Source: Boesenbergia rotunda
Taxonomy: Eukaryota; Streptophyta; Magnoliopsida; Zingiberales; Zingiberaceae
Assembly (NCBI GenBank): GCA_024364735.1
Contig: JAGFNQ010002588.1
Span: 20,832 to 84,831 of the forward strand
Length of the DNA stretch: 64,000 bases
Direction of reading: 5' to 3'
The stretch's first letter is position 1. Each line of letters starts with the position of its first letter. The position numbers and the translations under genes were made by a program. Under the pieces are notes generated by a model that searched no databases, was not told the DNA's origin, and saw only the letters and a list, made by a program, of their open reading frames with translations. Positions 10,917 to 23,550 of this stretch are shown here, piece by piece.

Positions 10917-12685
10917 TGATGACTGCCCAATATCAAGTGTCACGAATGAGCCTCAAATTTAGATATTTATAAATTGAAAACCCTAGCTCACAAAATAAAA
11001 TGTAGTACAGGGGCCTCAAGTCGTATTTTTCCAAGGACTAGTTGTGAATGTTTAACTCAAACTTGTAATTTTTGTCGTTTGAAGTTTTTGGGTTTTCAAA
11101 TTGAAATGGGAGCTTGTTTTGCAAATAGGAATGAAATAGCAGTAAAAACTGAGTGAACTTAGCTACAGCATGGTACGAATTAGGAAATTGCAAGAATTAC
11201 ACTTAACCTATTTAAAGCTAAATCAAAGAAACTAACTTAACCCTAATTGAGAACTGAGCAATTCAATTAAAGACTATGAGATTAAAATTCAAGAACAACT
11301 TTAAATGTAAGGAAACATAAGAACTATAGCTAAATTGCGGAAATGTAAAGTTTGAAACAGAAAAATTACTAGGAATAGATGTGTGTTAAAAAATCGATAA
11401 CAGAACAGGGTTGAATGAGACTGAGACTGCCTGATCGGTCGTCAGACCGATTAGATGCTTGATTGATCGGTCGCACAGACCGATCAGTGGCTTATCTGAT
11501 TGATCGAGCAGATCGATCAGTGACTGAAAATGTACTGCTACAAGGTAAAATGACTACAGAAATGAGTACAGAATCGAAATCTAAACTTCAGATCGAGTTC
11601 TTCACCAATAATTCCGTCTTGCCGTCACACAAGAGTCGATCTAGAGACCCTCTATCTTGAAAATCAAATAAGATCCCAACTCCCGCGATCCGTTTGCATT
11701 GACTTGGTGTGAAAACTGAAATCCTCTCCCGACCGCTTCCTCCTTGGTACGCTGGATTGCGAATCGGCTCAGAATCACTCAGAGCATCTCAGAGAACCCC
11801 TCCATTTGCTCTGATGCATCCGATCGATGAAGACAACTATCAAGCGGAATCTAGTCTGAAGAGGCAGAGCCCTCGGCAAAACCCTCACCGGAGCTTGGCA
11901 ACGACAAAACTGGGTAGCTAACTTCACGGGGAGTCGCTCTCTTTGATCTAAATCTGGAGATGAACTGGATCTGGAGTGGCCGCGCACGCGATCGAAGAAG
12001 AAACAATGAAGAACGATGAAGAACAGAAGGAACTGGAAACTCTGCTACTCGCGATGACGCCGAGCTCAGCGCATAGAAGTTTGATTTAAATTATCCCTTT
12101 TGAATTTGAACGGCTGTGATTGTTCCGGCCTCATCCGACGGTCAGATCAAATCAGATCAAGCCGAAACTCTCCAGATCTCCTTCAAAGGTTAGGATCTTC
12201 CTCTCAGTAGCTTAGATCTTTCAGATTTGCAACGGTGGCTTAGATTGCCCTGATCTTTGAATGGACGGGTGAGATTCCTCTTGAGCTTGATCTAACGGCT
12301 GGATGATCTCTGATTTGGACCAAAACTTCAGATCTTGATCTATGGTCATGATTAACCCTATCTTGAGCTCAGATTGATCAGAAGTTCACAGATGGCTCAG
12401 ATCTACCCGTTCCTTGATCGGACGACCCAATGCTTGATCATCTTGATCCAAATCCAATTCTGGCTCAATCTTGATCCAATCTGATCTAGGTCCATGATCA
12501 TTCAAAGCCTACAAAAATAGATTCAAAATTTAATGTCAAAATATCTCAATTATGAAAAGATTTGCATCCAAAGATAAAATTAAGATAATTCATGAAACCT
12601 AATGTAAATACAAGATTAAGCATATAAAAAGGAATCAAAGCATGGATTTGAGAGCCTAAAATGATTAACAAAATGGTAATTATCA
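10917..12685 (-). repeat. 3' LTR of Athila copy B
   Basis: It is about 1.77 kb, from TGATGACTGCCC (the start could be 10920) to AATTATCA, followed by the PPT. It is clearly homologous to the LTR of copy A throughout but diverged. A palindrome cluster lies at 11430-11525. Short ORFs at 11709-11987 on both strands are not supported. Confidence 0.87.
11430..11525. repeat. Palindromic GATCGGTC cluster in LTR of copy B
   Basis: Three successive units: gatcggtcgtcagaccgat, gatcggtcgcacagaccgat and a degenerate gattgatcgagcagatcgat, about 35 bases apart. Confidence 0.82.
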
Positions 12686-12699
12686 ACTCCCCCACACTT
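12686..12699 (-). other. Polypurine tract of Athila copy B
   Basis: The minus strand reads AAGTGTGGGGGAGT immediately inside the LTR, identical to copy A. Confidence 0.8.
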
Positions 12700-15013
12700 A
12701 CTCTTGGGCGTCTCGCACAAGCTAACTAATCATGTACTCCCTAGATTATTCTCAATCATAGTTAGAAGCAATTGAAAGAAAATTACCTAGGGTTGTTAAT
12801 TCTCAAAAATCTAAACTCAATGGACTAGTATCTTGTCCTTAAGTCAACAACTTAGTACCCTTCATCCTTCATGACTCATTGAGATGAACTAAACACACAA
12901 ACCTCTCAAGGAAAATTTTAAAGTGGCTCTCTTCCTAAGTTCTAAGTTTCGATGAAAGTGGAGCTCACTCCAACACAACCATGGTTCTTGCACTACCATA
13001 AGCTTGCTTAAGCTCTACTCTCCACCATTACTCTTGACTTGGATCCACATCTACAAAAGCTTATTCAAACAAGTTTAGGAAATATGAAATAATAAGAATT
13101 AAAATAGAAGTTTAGTGAACATTGATACTAAAGAATCATGATAAAGAAAGTAAAGAATTATGGCATGATAAGGAAATATGGAAAAGAAATGAAAATGGAA
13201 GACTTGAATACTCAAAAATGTAACCTAATGCACTTTGCCCTCTTATTTTGAATTATCCTGCATGTGTCAGAGTTGTGGTGGAGCAGGGACTGAGGAAATT
13301 CACTGAATTCAGTGTGCCAAGGTTCTATTTCTGTGCCAACTCTACTGATCGGTCATGGGACCGATCAGTCTTTCCCTGATCAGATTGAGCTGCATTCTGA
13401 TCGTTCTGGCCTGCTGCTGGTCGGTCTCCAGACCGATCAGGCACCTCCCTGATCGGTCTGGAGACCGATCAGGCTTTGAACAGAAACTAAAAACTACAGA
13501 ACTCTGAAACTGTTTTTTCCAAGATCACTTCCTTTCAATCAACACTACATCTTAAATCCATCAGGCTTCTTGTTAGCATCTTCCATTTCAGAAATCTAAC
13601 CCATCTCCTGATACTTCATGCTTTCTTTTCTCTTTTTCTTTTCTTTTCTTTTCTTCTTTTTTTTTCTTCTGTTTTTCAGCTGCTTCTTTTGTTTTTCTTT
13701 TCTATTTTTTTCTTTGCAGTGCTAGCTGAACTACCTCATCTCCACTTCAGTTTCAGTTTTTTAGATCTTCTCTTTGTTGTACTAATCCTTTCTTTTCTTG
13801 ATAGCAATATTAGTTTCTCTCGAATAGAAGCAACTCTTAGATTACAAACCATTCCTTCCTTCAAGCAAAGCACTACTTCTTTGAACATTTTCCACTCTAA
13901 ATTCCAGTCCACTGCCGCATAGCCTCCAGTTTGAAATAGGAGGAATCAAATTGTGCAAACATCAGCTAGATTAAGTGCCACATTATACATAGTTTGCAAG
14001 CAAACTTGGTGCCACAAAACACTTCAAAACTCTAGCTTCCTTCGGAATAAACTCATGGATTTCAGCAGAATTTTTTCTCATAGGATTTGAAACATCAAAT
14101 AACATTTAGGAATCAAATTTCTCCAAATGTAATCTTTACTACCAAATACTCACAACTCACCCTTGATACACTACTCCATCAAATTGGCATCACCTCTTCA
14201 TCATTCTTTTCTTACATTTTTTTTAATCATTCTTCTTTTTGAGTTGCATCCTTGATACTCTCCTCATCCCTTAAGAATCATCAAAACAGATTTCCAATAT
14301 ATAATCCAACAAAAAGTAATCTTCCAAAATGCATCAATTCTCACCAAAACACTCCAAAACACTAGCCACCTCCCCCACACTTAGCTTTTTGACCGTCTCG
14401 GGCAAAGTAACATCAAGAACAATCTAAAGCAACCAAGTCCATGGAGAATATGGTTATGAACAGAAAAATAGAGAAAGGGAAATAGAATATAGAATGGATC
14501 AACAAGCAATATCGCAAGAATTGATATGAAAAAGAGACAAAGTGATTCACCTCTATAAATGTGGTCCAATCATAGAAATATAGTTTTGAAAGAACCTAAG
14601 CAAGTTCTAGAGTACAATCACATGTGTGTATCTCTACAATAAGGCCAAGTCCTCACTAGGTAAAAAGAATTCATCTCAAGTCATCATTCTAGAGTCCATC
14701 ACTAAGTAGTACTCAAACATCCAAGAATTTTCATCCATTGGGTCAAATCCTAAGTTTTAACAACCAAATTTAATTTGCTCTCAAAGGACTCTAAAATGAT
14801 ATAGAGAAAACCTAAAGGGATACATTTATTCCAAATCATGCAAGAAATACGGTGCCAAAAAGAATAACATGGTATCTACAATGACTATTTATTCATTCTA
14901 CACTACCTAAGCATTTATTAGCAAGAACTCCCTTTAAAAGAAATATTTTCTTCTAGCAAACATAAAAATGATATATATAATGAAATGAAAGTGCAAGAAA
15001 GATTAACTCCCCT
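12700..15013 (-). other. 3' noncoding region of Athila copy B
   Basis: A 2.3-kb spacer between integrase stop and PPT, homologous to 171-2246. It has a palindrome cluster at 13344-13471 and a T-rich run at 13620-13720. No credible ORF: 13689-13922 and 14381-14569 are low-complexity or antisense reading of spacer DNA. Confidence 0.75.
13344..13471. repeat. Palindromic GATCGGTC cluster, copy B 3' noncoding region
   Basis: Contains gatcggtcatgggaccgatc, ggtcggtctccagaccgatc and gatcggtctggagaccgatc. The last two are palindromes with perfect 8-9-base arms. Confidence 0.83.
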
Positions 15014-16144
15014 TTAAGTTGGGTAGATAACATCTTTGATGTCCAATCCATCCACATCTAGCTCCTTCACTTCTTCAAAGTATTTCTTGAGCCGGTGGCC
15101 ATTAACTCTCCAAATAAAACCATTATCCTCATCCTTGATCTCAGCAACACCATAAGGGAAAACATTAGTAACAAGAAATGAACCTTCCCATCTGGACCTC
15201 AACTTACCTTTAATCAATTTGAGCCTTGACTTGTATAATAGAACCTTGTCGCCAATTTGAAATTCTTTCCTCAATATGTGCTTATCATGAAAAGTCTTAG
15301 TCTTTCCTTTGTAAATCCTTGAGTTTTCATATGCTTCTAGTCTTATCTCCTCAAGTTCTTGAAGTTGAAGTTTCCTTTCTTCTCCAACTTTTGTAGCATC
15401 AAAATTGCAAGCTTTCATCGCCCAATAAGCTTTATGCTCTATCTCCACGGGTAGATGACAAGCTTTTCCATAAACTAGTCAGTAGGGAGACATTCCAATG
15501 AGTGTCTTGTATGCCGTCCGATAGGCTCATAATGCATCATCAAGTCTCTTGCTCCAATCTTTCTTATTAGGCCCAATGGTCTTCTCCAAAATTGCTTTGA
15601 TCTCTCTATTTGAAATTTTGGCTTGTCCATTAGTTTGGGGATGGTAGAAAGTAGAAACTTTGTGCACAACCCCATACTTGCTAAGTAAAGCCTTTATGTG
15701 TTTGTTGCAAAAATGAGAACCTTGATCACTTATGATAGCCCTTGGAATTCCAAACCTACAAAAAATATGTGACCCGACAAAACTAACAACAACACAAGAA
15801 TCATCAGTCCTGGAGGGAATGACCTCCACCCACTTAGAAACATAATCAACATCAAGTAAAATATACAAATATCCACAAGATGCAGGAAAATGTCCCATAA
15901 AATCTATCCCCCATACATCAAAAATCTCACAAAAAAGCATAGTCTGTTGGGACATTTCATTTCTAGCTCCTATGTTACCTGTTCTTTGACATCTATCACA
16001 ATTTTTATAAAATAGATATGCATCATGAAATAACGTAGGCCAATATAAACCACACTCTAAAACTTTCCTAGCAGTTCTTTGTGGTCCAAAATGTCCTCTA
16101 CAGGCTGATGAATGGCAAAATGTAAGAACTGAATAAAACTCATG
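15014..16144 (-). pseudogene. Integrase region of Athila copy B (stops; catalytic Glu replaced)
   Basis: The HHCC segment starts near 16144 (SVLTFCHSSACRGHFGPQR, then CDRCQRTGNI). The catalytic core has Asp in GIDFMGHF and Asp in ISDQGSHF. Exactly 35 residues later, where the D,D-35-E Glu belongs, NGQAK has Lys (codon AAA). Two in-frame TGA codons follow, after LDDAL and after MSPY, both where the family has Trp. The C-terminus (MEIEHKAYWAM to DVIYPT) ends at 15014. The missing Glu should abolish strand transfer even without the stops. Confidence 0.87.
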
Positions 16145-17632
16145 GTCAGGTATGCATCTTCTATTTATTTGATCACTACAAAATTTCCACAAGTAAGGAT
16201 CATCCCACACATAGAATTTAGCATCACTTTTGAGTTTATCTTTCTGAGCCTTAGTAAATTGTGTAGGAAAAACATGAGCTACTAAAAAGTTAACAAGATT
16301 TGCATACCAGGGTGACTCACCATGTATCAGTAAAAGGTGCTCATCTCTAAAATCATCATCAATAGTGGTAGAAGGTCCATCTCCCTCTATTCTGCTCAAA
16401 TGATCTGCAACCAAATTCTCTTTGCCACTCCTATCTCGGATTTCCAAGTCAAACTCTTGGAGTAGAAGCATCCATCTAATTAATCTGGGCTTAGCATCTG
16501 GCTTCTTCAAAAGTTACTTCAAGGCTGCATGATCAGAAAACAAAATAACGTGAGAACATAACAAATAAGATCTAAATCTGTCTAAAGCAAAAATAATAGC
16601 AAGGAGCTCTTTTTCTGTAGTGGTGTAGTTGGCTTGTGCAGCATCTAGGGTCTTGGAAGCATAGCAGATAACATAAGGCACTCCATCCACTCTCTGTGCT
16701 AGTACAGCTCCTACAGCAAAATTAGAAGCATCACACATTAGCTCAAAAGGTAAATTCCAATCAGGGGGTCTAATAATAGGAGCTGAAGTAAGAACCTCCC
16801 TTAATTTCTGAAAAGATTCTTTGCATTTTTCATCAAAATAAAATTCCACATCTTTCTGCAAAAGTCTAGTCAAGGGCCGAGCAATCTCACTAAAATCTCT
16901 AATAAATCTCCTGTAGAATCCTGCATGGCCAAGAAAAGCTCGAACATCCCGTACGCATACGGGGTAAGATAAAGAAGATATAACACTAATTTTAGCAGGA
17001 TCTACCTCAATGCCTTTCCTAAAGACTATATGACCTAAGACAATACCATGCTCTACCATAAAATGACATTTTTTAAAATTAAGAACAAGATTAGTTTCAA
17101 TGCATCTATGTAAAACCCTAGACAAATTATCTAAATAAGTATCAAATGATGTGTCAAATACAGAAAAATCATCCATGAAAATCTCCATGCAGTGTTCTAA
17201 TAACTCACCAAAAATACTTACCATACACCGCTGGAAAGTCCCTGGAGCGTTGCAGAGTCCGAATGGCATCCGTCTATATGCAAATGTATCAAAAGGACAA
17301 GTAAAAGTGGTCTTCTCCTGATCCTCTGGGTTTATGCAAATCTGAAAATATCCTGAGTACCCATCCAAGAAGCAATAATGAGACTTCCCTGCCAACCTCT
17401 CTAGCATCTGATCAATAAAAGGCAAGGGATAGTGATCTTTCCTCGTGACTTGATTCAGCTTCCTGTAATCAATACAAACTCTCCATGAATTCTTCGCTCT
17501 GGTGGGTACTAACTCATTGCTCTCATTTTCCACCACTGTAACTCCTGATTTCTTATGCACCACATGGATAGGACTAACCCACTTACTGTCAGAAATAGGG
17601 TATATGATACATGTCTGTAAGAGTCGAGTCAC
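16145..17632 (-). pseudogene. RT-RNase H region of Athila copy B (one stop)
   Basis: One frame runs from VTRLLQ-like sequence at 17632 through CIDYRKLNQVTRKDHYPLPF, FGLCNAPGTFQRCM and FMDDFSVF (RT). It continues into the connection domain and RNase H (ELMCDASNFAVGAV, TTTEKELLAI, SDHAALK). A single TAA at 16511-16513 replaces the Tyr codon of ALKYLLKKPD; beyond it the frame continues into integrase. Upstream, a 58-bp deletion at about 17683 removes part of the RT N-terminal linker and shifts the frame. Confidence 0.9.
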
Positions 17633-17856
17633 CTCTTTCTTTACAACATCTAAAATCAGTGGATTTAATCTTCTCTATGGCTAATACCAGGTATATCAGC
17701 TAAAGTCCACCCAATGACTCTCTTGTGCTGCCTCAGAACTTGCAATAATTTATCTTCTTGCTCTGAATCTAAGTTCTGGGCGATGATGACAGGTAAATTT
17801 TGCTCCTCTCTTAGATAAGCATACTTCAGATGATCTGGCAATGACTTTAACTCAAT

Positions 17857-18558
17857 CTACGACTGCTCAGTAGGTATGGGTGATCCCTGGGGCTCAGTGC
17901 AATCCCCTACACTCTCACACCTAACCTCTGAGTCTCCTGAAATATCAATCAAAGTAGGTGATCCCTGGGGCTCAGTGCAATTCCCTACACCTATAAAATC
18001 TTCTCCAACTATAAGTAAATCTGGTACACCCTCCAAATCAGCCTCTTCAACAGCAAATGCATCCTCAGCCTCCTCTGAGCTAAAATATCCTCTGGAAATA
18101 CCAAGTGGAGCACCCTTAGCAAATGAATCTGCATCAACCAACTCATCTAGAATGTCAATGCTCATAATAGAGTGATCTTCTCTGGGGTGCTTCATAGCAT
18201 CGAAAATACTGAACTGGACTACTGTGTCTCCTATCTCCATGGAAAGTGTGCCTGCATAAACATCAATTTTTGTCCTTGCAGTCTTCAAGAATGACCTCCC
18301 AAGAATGAGTGGAGATCTATGTGCTAGATAGTCCCCCTCCATGTCCAAGATGTAGAAATCTGTAGGAAAAATCAGCTCCTTCACCTTCACTAACACATCT
18401 TCAATAATACCAGCTGGGTGAGTCTGACTCTTGTCTGCTAACTGAATAATCACTCCTGTAGGCTGCAGAGGTCCAATACCAAGTATCTGGAAAACTGATC
18501 TAGGCATCACATTAATAGAGGCTCCCAAGTCCAACATGACATCATGAAAGAGAGTCCT
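17857..18558 (-). pseudogene. Protease and linker fragment of Athila copy B, truncated
   Basis: Reads RTLFHDVMLDLGASINVMPR from the break at 18558, then LILGRSFLKTARTKIDVYAG and the acidic linker with two VG(D/N)CTEPQGSP motifs. Everything N-terminal to RTLFHD is lost at the junction with copy C. The frame is open to 17857; the linker is broken near 17850 by a stop and then by the deletion near 17683. Confidence 0.87.
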
Positions 18559-20273
18559 TGATGCTCCCCAATATAGATGTCACGAATGTGGGACTCAAAT
18601 TTAGAAATTTATAAAGCTAAAAACCCTTGCTAACAAAGTAGAAATGTAGATTAGGGGTCTCAGGTCGTATTTTTCCAGGACTAGTTGCGAGTATTAGAAT
18701 TAAGCTTGAAAGTTATTTGCCGTTAAATGATTTTGGATTTTCGAGATAAAATGGGGTTTTGTTTTGCAAGTAAGAATGAAAATTCACCTTGCAATGAAAG
18801 AAATGCTTAGCTAAACAAAATTAGACTAGGAAATTGCTATACTAAACTTACCCACTTGAAAATGAACCATTCTATATGAAATAATGGAAATTAAGAATAG
18901 AAACTAATATTAAACTTAGGCAAACCACAAATCTGTAGCTAAATGATAGTAATGAAGTTAAATTCACGTATTTCAACTGGAAAGCAAGAAACAGAGTGAA
19001 ATGGAGCTAGAACTCCACTTGATCGGTCGATAGTCCGATCAGATACTCGTCTGATCGGTCAAAAGACCGATCAGATGATAACTGGATCAGTCACAACGAC
19101 CAATCAGTAGCTGAAATGCTGTCTGAAACAAATCGAACAGATGGAATGATTACAGGTCTAAGTGCAGAATTGAATCTTACAGTCTAAAGACACCAGTTCA
19201 AGTACTTCACCGAGTTTACTCCTTGCCGTCACACAAAGATCGAGCTCGGAACCCCCTCGCTCGAGATTCTGAGCAAAACATCAGCTGCAAAGACTGAATC
19301 GCATGGCTTGAGGTGAAATCTGAACTCCTTCCGGTCCTCTCTTCTGCAATGGTTTGGATGGCGGGTGGCAGCTCAGGAAACTTCGAAACAGCTCAGAGAA
19401 CCCCTCTATTTCACCCGATCGATAGAGAAGTGGAATCGGATGAAGATTGATCGAATGGAGCTCGCTCACGGAGAAACCCTCGCCGGAGCTTTCAGACACG
19501 AAGAGATTGCGATCCTTCCATGGAACCGAGTCTCGATGAATCGAAAACTGGAAAAGACTTGATCTGGTGGTCACCTCCGATCAGAAAATGGAAGAACACA
19601 AAGAACAGAACGGAAACGAAGACGCGATCTGGCGATGACCAACTCTGCGAGAGGGAATTCCTCATTTAAATTTACTTTTGAATTTTGGACGGTTGTGATT
19701 GCTTCCATCTCATCTAATGGTCGGATCAAATCAGATCGAACCCAAACTTCCCAGATCTTGATCAAGGGCTCTGATCTACTCCTCCTTAGCCCGGATCACT
19801 CAGATCTGAAGCGGATGGCTCAGATCTTCTCTTCTCTAGCTTAGACGGTCTAGATCCTCCATTGCTTGATCCAACGGCTGAATTAACTCTGATCTGGCCC
19901 AAACTTTCAGATCTTGATCCATCTACTTGATTAAGTCTATCTTGAGCTTGGATCGACCAGAAGTTGAAGGATGGTTCGGATCTAAGCGTTCTCTTGAATG
20001 GACTCCCCATATTAATCTGATGCTTGATCCCTTTGATCCGGATCTAATTCTGACCTAAGTTTAACCCAATATGATCCAGGTCCATGATCATCTAATCCCT
20101 ACAAAATGATATTAAATTTTAGTGCCAAAACATCTCAAATATAGAAAGAATTGAATTTTAAGCAAAATAGAGGTAATTCATGAAACCTTATATAAATGCA
20201 AACTTAAGCACATAATATTGGATTAAAACATGGATTTGAGGGCGTGGTTTAATCAACAAAATGAAAGTTTTCA
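18559..20273 (-). repeat. 3' LTR of Athila copy C
   Basis: It is 1.7 kb, from TGATGCTCCCCA to AGTTTTCA, directly followed by the PPT. It is collinear with 28612-30322. A palindrome cluster lies at 19018-19112. Short ORFs in it (19281-20010, both strands) recur in the other LTR and are not supported as genes. Confidence 0.92.
19018..19112. repeat. Palindromic GATCGGTC cluster in 3' LTR of copy C
   Basis: Three units: gatcggtcgatagtccgatc, gatcggtcaaaagaccgatc and ggatcagtcacaacgaccaatc, about 35 bases apart. Confidence 0.83.
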
Positions 20274-20287
20274 ACTCCCCCACACTT
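20274..20287 (-). other. Polypurine tract of Athila copy C
   Basis: The minus strand reads AAGTGTGGGGGAGT next to the LTR, as in copies A and B. Confidence 0.8.
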
Positions 20288-22418
20288 ATTCTTAGGCGTC
20301 TCGCACAAGCTACTAGGAAACTAAGATGTATCCCCCCTAGATTATTCTCGATCATTGTAAGAAGCAATTGAAAAGAAATTACCTAGGGTTGTCAATTCTC
20401 AAAAATCTAAGCTCAATAGACTAGTATCTTGTCCTTAAATCAACAACTTAGCTTACTTCCTCCTTCATGACTCATTGAGATGAAATCAACACACAAAACC
20501 TTCCAAGGGATTTCTAGTGGCTCTCTTCCTAAGTTCTACATTTCATTGAAAGTGGAGCTCACTCAAACACAACATGTTTCTTGAACTACCATAAGTTTGC
20601 TTATTATCTACTCTCCACTATCATTCTTGACTTGGATCCACATCTACAAAGGTTTATTAGAACACATAAAAGAAATTTGGAATGAATAGAATGAAAAAGG
20701 AGTTCCATGAATTCTGATACCAAAGACTCATGATCAAGAAAATAGATGAATATGACATAATAAGGAAAGAGCTATGGTAAAGAAATTTAGCATGAAGAAG
20801 AAATATGGAGAAGTAAGGAAAAATAGAAACTTGGATACTCAAAATTATTTCTAAATGCTCTTTGCCCTTTTGTGGTAGCTTCTTATGAATCTTGAGCCAA
20901 GGGAAGTGAATATGAGCTGATTTAGAGAAGATTTAAGACTGAAAGCAATGTTCTGTGCTGTGTCAGCTGCTCGGATCGGTCCAGAGACCGATCAGACATT
21001 GCATGATCGGTCTGGTGATCGGCTGGTGCTCCCTGATCGGACTGGTGACCGATCAGGGGCTGATCAGTAGCCAGATTCCAGAATTCCAAAACTGACTTTG
21101 CCTGAAATTTTCCTTTCTTCCAATCATCACCAAATCTTAACCCATCTAGCTTCTTATTCTCAATTTCAAACTCAGAAATCTATCTATCTTTTGAACTTTC
21201 ATGTTTTCATTTGTCTTTTCTTTACTTCTCTTCTCTTTTCTTTTTTTTTTCTCTTTTCTATTTTTTTCAGCTGCTTGTTGTATATATTTTTTTCTTTTTT
21301 TTCTGAGCAGCTTCATTTCAGATCCACAACCAAATTTTACTCTCAATTCTCCACTTCAGTCATGGCAACAATTTGAACTTTTGAAGATAATTCCACTTAC
21401 CAATGCCATGTCTAAATGTAAACTTTTGATAGGCTTGAAAAGTATCACTAAAAACTAACCTTTATGAGCTCTCATTCCTTTCAAAATTAGCTTCATAGAG
21501 TTGAAACACTAAACAACCTCCATAAATCAGATTGCTCCAAAAGTGAACTTAACTTTTCAATACTCACAACTCATCTTTGATACACTACCCATCAAATTTG
21601 GCACACTTCTTCCTTTCTTTTTTTTTTTTTTTTTTTTTGCATTGTGTATCTCATGCTCTTCCATTCCTTTAATCCCATCAAGACATTTGGAATCCACACC
21701 AATCCATCTAAAATCCATAAAAATAGATAATAAACATCATGATACCACACTTCTCACCCAAAACCATTTAAAAGCACTAGCCACCTCCCCCACACTTAAA
21801 CTTTTGTCCGTCTCGGGCAAAGTAACATCAAGAAAAATCACAAGTAACCAAGTCTATAGAGAAATATGGTAATGAGCAGAAAAATAGGGAAAGGGAAGAA
21901 TGAAGCATGTATCAACAAGGATTATTGCAATGAGAAGGGAAGACAAAATGATTTACCTATATAAATGTGGTCCAATTATAGAAATATGGTTTTGAAAGAA
22001 CCTAAGCAAGTTCTAGAGTACAATCACATGTGTGTAACTCAACAATAAAGCTAAGTCCTCACTAGGTAAAAAGAATTCATCTCAACTCATCAACTAGAGT
22101 CCATAACCAAGTAGTACTCAAGCAACCAAGAATTTTCATCCATTGATTCAAATCCTAAGTTTTGACAACCAAATTTAATTTGTTTTCAAAAGACTCTAAA
22201 ATGATATAGAGACAACCTAGAGGGATACATTTATTTCTAATTATGCAAAAATAAGGTGCCAAAAGGGTAAAATGATGTCTACAATCACTATTTATTCAAT
22301 CTACACTTCCTAAACATTTATTATCAAAAACTCATTGGAAAAGAAAGATTAAACTATTTGAAAACAATGAAATGGTATTTACAATAAAGTAAAATGCAAG
22401 GAAAAAGAAAACTCCCCT
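20288..22418 (-). other. 3' noncoding region of Athila copy C
   Basis: A 2.1-kb spacer collinear with 171-2246 and 12700-15013. It contains a palindrome cluster (20971-21068) and T-rich runs at 21190-21310 and 21615-21640. The ORFs here are low-complexity translations of these runs. Confidence 0.75.
20971..21068. repeat. Palindromic GATCGGTC cluster, copy C 3' noncoding region
   Basis: Contains gatcggtccagagaccgatc, gatcggtctggtgatcggct and gatcggactggtgaccgatc in under 100 bases. Confidence 0.82.
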
Positions 22419-23550
22419 TTAGGTTGGGTAGATAGCATCTTTGACGTCCACTCCATCCACCTCTAGCTCCTTTAATTCTTCATAGTACTTCTTGAGCCGG
22501 TGGCCATTGACTTTCCACACAAAATTGTTAGCCTCATCTTTAATTTCAACAACACCATAAGGGAAAATATTATTTACAATAAATGGACCTTCCCACCTTG
22601 ATCTTAACTTACCCATAATCAACTTGAGCCTTGACTTGTACAATAAGACCTTGTCACCAATTTGAAATTCTTTTCTCACTATATGTTTGTCATGGAAGTT
22701 CTTGGTCTTTTCCTTGTAGATCCTTGAGTTCTCAAATGCCTCTAGTCTAATCTCCTCAAGCTCTTGAAGTTGAAGTTTTCTTTCTTCTCCCACCTTGGTA
22801 GCATCATAGTTACAAGCCTTCACCGCCCAATATGCCTTGTGTTCTATCTCCACGGGAAGATAACAAGCTTTTCCATACACTAAGCGGTAGGGAGACATGC
22901 ATATTGGTGTCTTGAATGCCGTTCTATAAGCCCAAAGTGCATCATCTAGCCTGTTGCTCCAATCTTTCCTATTGGGCCCAACGGTCTTTTCTAAAATTGC
23001 TTTGATTTCTCTATTGGAAATTTTGGCTTGGCCATTTGTTTGGAGATGGTAGGAAGTAGAAACCTTGTGTATCACCCCATACTTACTAAGCAAGGCCTTC
23101 ATGTGTTTGTTGCAAAAGTAAGATCCTTGGTCACTTATTATAGCCCTGGGAATTCCAAATCTGCAAAATATATGCGACTTGACAAAACTAACAACAACAC
23201 AAGAGTCATCAGTCCTGGAGGGAATGACCTCCACCCATTTAGAAACATAATCTACAGCAAGTAAAATATACAGATATCCACAGGATGCAGGAAAAGGTCC
23301 CATAAAGTCAATTCCCCAAACATCGAAAATCTCACAATATAGCATAGTCTGTTGGGGCATCTCATTTCTAACTCCTATGTTTCCAGTTCGCTGACATCTA
23401 TCACAATTTTTATAAAACACATGAATCATGAAATAAGGTGGGCCAGTATAAACTACACTCTAAAACCTTCCTAGCCGTTCTTTGTGGTCCAAAGTGTCCC
23501 TCACATGCTGATGAATGGCAAAAAGTAAGAACTGAACAAATCTCATGGTC
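22419..23550 (-). pseudogene. Integrase of Athila copy C (one frameshift; catalytic Glu replaced)
   Basis: Apart from a frameshift near 23420 inside the zinc-binding segment (YWPTLFHD to FYKNCDRCQ), 336 codons are open to the stop at 22419. The core has GIDFMGPF and ISDQGSYF with both Asp residues. The D,D-35-E Glu position is again Lys (NGQAK, codon AAA), as in copy B but not copy A (GAG). The C-terminus reads FQIGDKVLLYKSRLKLI and ends in DAIYPT. Without the frameshift it would still encode a catalytically dead integrase. Confidence 0.88.

Larger units (their letters stand above)
10917..18558 (-). mobile_element. Athila-lineage Ty3/gypsy retrotransposon, copy B (5' part missing)
   Basis: It has a 3' LTR, PPT, 3' noncoding region, integrase, RNase H, RT and part of protease on the minus strand, collinear with copies A and C. 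It stops abruptly at 18558, inside the protease just upstream of the DLGAS codons, where the LTR of copy C begins. Its gag, PBS and 5' LTR are not found elsewhere in the window. Pol is mostly in one frame with a few isolated stops and one 58-bp deletion, so it looks less decayed than copy A. Confidence 0.9.
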
